From: Deinococcus planocerae
Lineage (GTDB): Bacteria; Deinococcota; Deinococci; Deinococcales; Deinococcaceae
Assembly: GCF_002869765.1 (NCBI RefSeq)
Contig: NZ_PNOR01000016.1
Span: forward strand, 44,248-108,247
DNA length: 64,000 nt
Reading direction: 5' to 3'
Shown: positions 60,687-64,000 of the stretch, in pieces
How positions within the stretch are numbered: the first letter of the stretch is position 1
How the letters are laid out: each line of letters starts with the position of its first letter
Notes under the pieces: model-generated
The model's input: only the letters and a program-made list of their open reading frames with translations
Told to the model about the DNA's origin: nothing
Database searches by the model: none
Program-made: the position numbers and the translations under genes

Positions 60687-62429
60687 TCAAAACGGCCACA
60701 CCCGCGGAATCACCAGCATCGCCACGGCGAAGGTCACGACCGTCAGGCCCAGGCCGACCCGCACGAAGTCCAGAAAGCGGTAGCGGCCCGGCCCGTAGAC
60801 GAGCATGCAGGAGGGTTCCAGGGGCGTAATGAAGGAGTTGCTCGCGGCGATGGTGATGCCGATAACAAAGGGCCGGGGGTCGTGGCCGAGCGCCTGGGCG
60901 GTGCCGATGGCGAGGGGCAGCATGACGAGGGCGGCGGCCTGGTTGCTCATGGGCTGGGTGAGGGCCACCGTCACCGCGAAGAGGGCGGCGAGCAGGCCGT
61001 AGGGACCGAGCGGCGCGAGCAGCCCTGAGATCGCGCCTGTGAGCACCCGGGCCGCCCCGGTGTCCTGAAAGGCGGTGCCGAAGGCGAGCATGCAGGCGAC
61101 GAGGACGATGACGGGCCACTCGACGGCGCGGTACGCCTCCTCGGGGGTGACGAGCCGCAGCGCGAAAGCGAGGGCGACCGCGAGCAGCACCGCCACGCTC
61201 AGGGGCAGCAGCCCCAGGCCGCCGCCGAGCACCGCCCCGCCGAAGAGCAGCAGGGCGAGGGGGGCCTTGCGCAGGTCGCGCTGCGCTTCGGTCAGGTCGC
61301 CGAGGACCGTGAGGTGGTCGCCGAGGGCCGCGACCCGCTCGGCGGGGCCCTGAATCATGAGCACGTCCCCGACCCCCACGCGCACCCTGGCGAGGCGCTC
61401 GATGGTGCGGGCGCGGCGGTGCAGGGCGAGGACGGAAAGGCCGTAGCGCTCCCGGAAGCGCGACTCGCGCAGGGTCCGCCCGGTGAGGGGGCTGCCGGGC
61501 ATCACGACCGCCTCGACGAGGCGCACGGGCACGGCCCCCTCGACCTGGAGCTTTTGCTCGCTCTTGCTGAAGACCCCCAGGGTGCCCTTGCCCGTCAGGA
61601 TGCGGTGGGGCGGGCCCTCCACGGCGAGGGTGTCGCCCTCCTCGATGCGGAAGTCGGGGCCGGGCGCGTAGTGGGTCTCGCCCCCCCGGCGCACGGCCAC
61701 GACGGTCAGGCCGTGGTCGCGGCCCAGGCCGGTCTCGCGCAGGGTCTGCCCCGCGAGCAGGCTGCCGGGCGCCACCGTCAGGTCGGCGAGGTAGGCGCGC
61801 AGGGACTCTTCGAGCGCGGCGTCCCGGGCGGGCAGCAGCCGGGGCGCCACGAAGAAGAGGTAGAGCAGCCCGGCTGCGGCGACGGGCACCCCCACCCACG
61901 CCAGCTCGAAAAAGCCCAGCGGCCTGAGCCCGGTGGCGGGGAGCGCCCCGGAGATCACGAGGTTGGTGCTCGTGCCGATCACGGTGATCGTCCCCCCCAG
62001 GATGCTGGCAAAGGCCAGGGGCATCAGCACCCGGCTCGGCGCGACCCCCGCCCGCCGCGCCAGCCCCGCGACCACGGGCAGGAAGACGGCGGTCGTGGCG
62101 GTGTTGCTCGTGAAGGCACTCACGCCCGCCACCGCGCCGAGCATCCCCCGGATCATGCCCCCCGCGTTCCGGGCGCGGCGGCTCAGGGCCACGCCCACCC
62201 ACTCGATCACGCCCGCGCGGAGCAGCACCCGCGTCAGGGTGAACAGTCCCGCGAGCGTGATCACGGTGTCGCTTCCGAAGCCCGCAAAGGCCTCCCTGGG
62301 GGTCAGGAGCCCGAGCACGAGCAGCGAGCCCAGCAGCAGCAGGGCGGTCACGTCCACGGGCAGCCACTCGGTGGCGAAGAGCACGAGCGCGAGGGCGAAC
62401 AAGATGAGCAGGATCGTCACGGGGTCCAT
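60687..62429 (-). CDS. SLC13-type permease with two RCK_C (TrkA_C) domains
   Basis: A 580-residue transporter of the DASS/ArsP-like anion group. The N-terminal membrane half has GSDTVITLAGLFTLTRVLL and TSNTATTAVFLPV; residues ~205-390 hold two RCK_C domains (LLAGQTLRETGLGRDHGLTV and PLTGRTLRESRFRERYGLSV); the C-terminal half repeats the first (TQPMSNQAAALVMLP). RCK_C domains probably bind a regulatory nucleotide. Sulphate or a dicarboxylate is a likely substrate, but that is inference. Start 62429 has GGAG upstream. Confidence 0.93.
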   Translation of the reverse strand: MDPVTILLILFALALVLFATEWLPVDVTALLLLGSLLVLGLLTPREAFAGFGSDTVITLAGLFTLTRVLLRAGVIEWVGVALSRRARNAGGMIRGMLGAVAGVSAFTSNTATTAVFLPVVAGLARRAGVAPSRVLMPLAFASILGGTITVIGTSTNLVISGALPATGLRPLGFFELAWVGVPVAAAGLLYLFFVAPRLLPARDAALEESLRAYLADLTVAPGSLLAGQTLRETGLGRDHGLTVVAVRRGGETHYAPGPDFRIEEGDTLAVEGPPHRILTGKGTLGVFSKSEQKLQVEGAVPVRLVEAVVMPGSPLTGRTLRESRFRERYGLSVLALHRRARTIERLARVRVGVGDVLMIQGPAERVAALGDHLTVLGDLTEAQRDLRKAPLALLLFGGAVLGGGLGLLPLSVAVLLAVALAFALRLVTPEEAYRAVEWPVIVLVACMLAFGTAFQDTGAARVLTGAISGLLAPLGPYGLLAALFAVTVALTQPMSNQAAALVMLPLAIGTAQALGHDPRPFVIGITIAASNSFITPLEPSCMLVYGPGRYRFLDFVRVGLGLTVVTFAVAMLVIPRVWPF

Positions 62430-62587
62430 AGGTCTCCGGGGCTGGAAAAAAGCGTGCCGCGCGCCCGGCCAACGGGGGGGCCAGCGGGGCGCCGTGCGGG
62501 GAGGCCCGTGTCCTCCTCCCGGACTATGCCCCACCGGGGGGAGGCCCGTGCATGTGAACGGCCCGCGCGACCCTTAAAGCACGTTCC

Positions 62588-63676
62588 TCAGGGCCGGGGC
62601 GGGCCCGCCGCGAGCCGGGTCAGCGCCTGCGTGAGCACGGCGACCGCGCGGTCGTACTCGCGCAGGTCGAGGTGTTCGTGGGGGGTGTGGTCCAGGGCGC
62701 TGTCCCCCGGCCCGTAGGCGACGGTGGGCACCGGCCAGGCCCGCGCCACCACGTTCATGTCGCTCGTGCCGGTCTTGACCTTGAAGACGGGCGTGCCCCC
62801 CTGCGCGCGGATGGCGACCCGCAGCGCGCGGGTGAGGGCGTTGTCCCGGGGATGCCGCACGGCGGGCTCGTGCCCCGTAAAGGTGAGCGTCGCGCTTCCG
62901 GGCCCGGGCAGGTCGACGAGGAGCCCGCGAATGGCCTCCTCGGCGGCCCCCGGCGACACACGGGGGGGCAGGCGCAGCCCGAAGGTCCCCTCGGCGACCT
63001 GGGCGAGGCCGTCGCTGCCCGCCCGGAGGTCCTGGATGGTCGCCTGCACGGCGTCGAAGACCCCCTCTCCCCCCTCCCCGGCGGCCCACCCGCGCACCCG
63101 GAACCACGCCTCCGTGAGGTCGTCGGCGGCGCTCGTGCCCTCGCCCGCGGTGTGGAAGTTGTCCTTGCGCACCCGCACCCGGACCACCAGGCGCCCCTTG
63201 TACCCCAGCGTCAGCCCCGCCCAGCCGCTCGGCTCGCCGATGAGCACGAGGTCCGGGCGGTCGCGCCCCAGGACGTGGCGCGCACCCCGGCTGCTCGGCG
63301 CCTCCTCCTCGGTCGCGCCGACGCACACGAAGCGGGCCCCGGCGAGCGCCTCCTGCGGCAGGGCCGCCACCGCCGCCACGAAGGCGCAGAAACTCCCCTT
63401 GGCGTCCACGCTGCCGCGCCCGTGGAGCACGTCCCCCTCCACCCGCACCGGGATGTCCCCCGGCACCGTGTCGATGTGCCCCAAAAGCATCACGGTAAGG
63501 GGCCCCTCGCCGCGTTCGCCCACGGCGTTGCCCGCCGCGTCCACGTGCGCCTCGAAGCCGTGGGCGGCCATCCAGCCCGTCAGGAAGGCCGCCACCTCCG
63601 CCTCCTCTCCGGACGGGGAGGGGATGGACACCGCCCCGGCGACGAGGGTGCGGGCGCTCCCGGCCCGGTCAGGCAT
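62588..63676 (-). CDS. lysK: [LysW]-lysine/ornithine hydrolase
   Basis: LysK releases lysine from the carrier protein LysW in the alpha-aminoadipate pathway used by Thermus and Deinococcus. The 362-residue M20-family metallopeptidase has [15 protein letters not shown] (metal His, Asp), GRGSVDAKG (bridging Asp), [10 protein letters not shown] (catalytic Glu), GEPSG and the hallmark KTGTSDMN near residue 296. The gene overlaps a membrane-protein gene upstream by eight bases. Other lys genes are not in the window. Confidence 0.93.
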   Translation of the reverse strand: MPDRAGSARTLVAGAVSIPSPSGEEAEVAAFLTGWMAAHGFEAHVDAAGNAVGERGEGPLTVMLLGHIDTVPGDIPVRVEGDVLHGRGSVDAKGSFCAFVAAVAALPQEALAGARFVCVGATEEEAPSSRGARHVLGRDRPDLVLIGEPSGWAGLTLGYKGRLVVRVRVRKDNFHTAGEGTSAADDLTEAWFRVRGWAAGEGGEGVFDAVQATIQDLRAGSDGLAQVAEGTFGLRLPPRVSPGAAEEAIRGLLVDLPGPGSATLTFTGHEPAVRHPRDNALTRALRVAIRAQGGTPVFKVKTGTSDMNVVARAWPVPTVAYGPGDSALDHTPHEHLDLREYDRAVAVLTQALTRLAAGPPRP

Positions 63677-63998
63677 CCGGGTCGCGGGCGGCGCCCTCCG
63701 GGTCTGCCGTTCCCTCGCCGACCCCGACCGCCACGGCCCGCGCGAGGGCCACGACGAGTTCGGTGACCTCCGCGAAGGCGAGCAGGGCCAGGGCCCCCAC
63801 CCCCCCGACGATCAGGGTCCACAGGCCCGTCAGGCGCGGGCCCTCGGCGAACTGGAAGGCGGCCAGCCCGAGCGCCGCGAGCCCCAGCACCGCCGCGAGC
63901 AGGCGCAGGCGGCCCACCCAGCCCAGCACGCCCTCGGCCCGCGCGTCCAGCCCCAAGAGCCCGCCGCGCGCCAGCATCCGCCGGGTGCGGGTCACCAC
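63669..63998 (-). CDS. Hypothetical small membrane protein (possibly truncated by window end)
   Basis: At least 109 residues with two hydrophobic helices ([18 protein letters not shown] and [19 protein letters not shown]), a basic N-terminus and an acidic tail. No family recognised. GTG at 63998 or 63995 may be the start, but the frame is open to the window edge, so the true start may be outside. It overlaps lysK by eight bases. Confidence 0.65.
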   Translation of the reverse strand: MVTRTRRMLARGGLLGLDARAEGVLGWVGRLRLLAAVLGLAALGLAAFQFAEGPRLTGLWTLIVGGVGALALLAFAEVTELVVALARAVAVGVGEGTADPEGAARDPDA

Positions 63999-64000
63999 CG

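Overview
The window looks like chromosomal DNA of a Deinococcus species (inference). The GC content is high and the coding density is very high, with many ATGA/GTGA overlaps. More than twenty genes have a -10 hexamer of the TANNNT type only 5-8 bases before an ATG or GTG, the layout of leaderless mRNAs that are abundant in Deinococcus. Gene content agrees: a LysW-dependent lysine-pathway hydrolase (lysK), a FemABX peptidoglycan-bridge enzyme, a bifunctional Rel/SpoT protein and a cytochrome P450. No tRNA, rRNA, CRISPR array, insertion sequence or phage gene was seen.

Layout. 0.1-6.7 kb: a CAP-domain lipoprotein, then a complete branched-chain amino acid ABC operon (livK-H-M-G-F, minus strand) and an acyl-CoA dehydrogenase. 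6.8-25.6 kb: housekeeping and envelope genes (GNAT, DedA, MFS, GrpB, FemX, PPIase, TspO-like, argJ, MOSC, a Ser/Thr kinase overlapping holA, Uma2, serA, rapZ-yvcK, a DOMON-like anchored protein, an EamA transporter). 25.6-26.8 kb: a low-GC island with one gene ending in a HEPN-like domain. 26.8-34.1 kb: DUF4127, a secreted protein, rel, a 34-codon gene, a nucleoside hydrolase, and an SDR/HxlR divergent pair with a palindromic operator. 34.1-37.3 kb: acyl-CoA dehydrogenase and methylcrotonyl-CoA carboxylase beta subunit, preceded by a TetR-like operator. 37.4-40.6 kb: a DUF4388 (PATAN-like) protein overlapping a microbial rhodopsin, then a P450. 40.7-44.0 kb: a metX-like / hydrolase / CoA-transferase operon. 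44.1-48.8 kb: a second complete liv operon (K-H-M-G-F, plus strand). 49-64 kb: SGNH lipoprotein, orphan Imm7, hydrolase, general stress protein, ABC exporter, a second Uma2, aldo/keto reductase, murA, RHH regulator, LysM-NlpC/P60 hydrolase, two more transporters and lysK.

How it fits together. Two liv importers, two acyl-CoA dehydrogenases, an MCC beta subunit and a 3-oxoacid CoA-transferase together suggest use of leucine or other branched-chain amino acids (inference). In both liv operons the same kind of inverted-repeat hairpin lies between the binding-protein gene and the first permease gene, which could keep the binding protein at higher level.

The most interesting locus is the rhodopsin. 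By eye-alignment it has the counter-ion Asp, Thr and Schiff-base Lys, Ala at the usual proton-donor position, and Gly at the position that is Trp in bacteriorhodopsin and that opens a carotenoid-antenna fenestration in xanthorhodopsin-like pumps. It is translationally coupled to a DUF4388 protein and sits next to a P450 that could act on carotenoids. Other items are the HEPN-like island gene, an orphan Imm7 immunity gene and an 18-bp bidirectional promoter with overlapping -10 elements.
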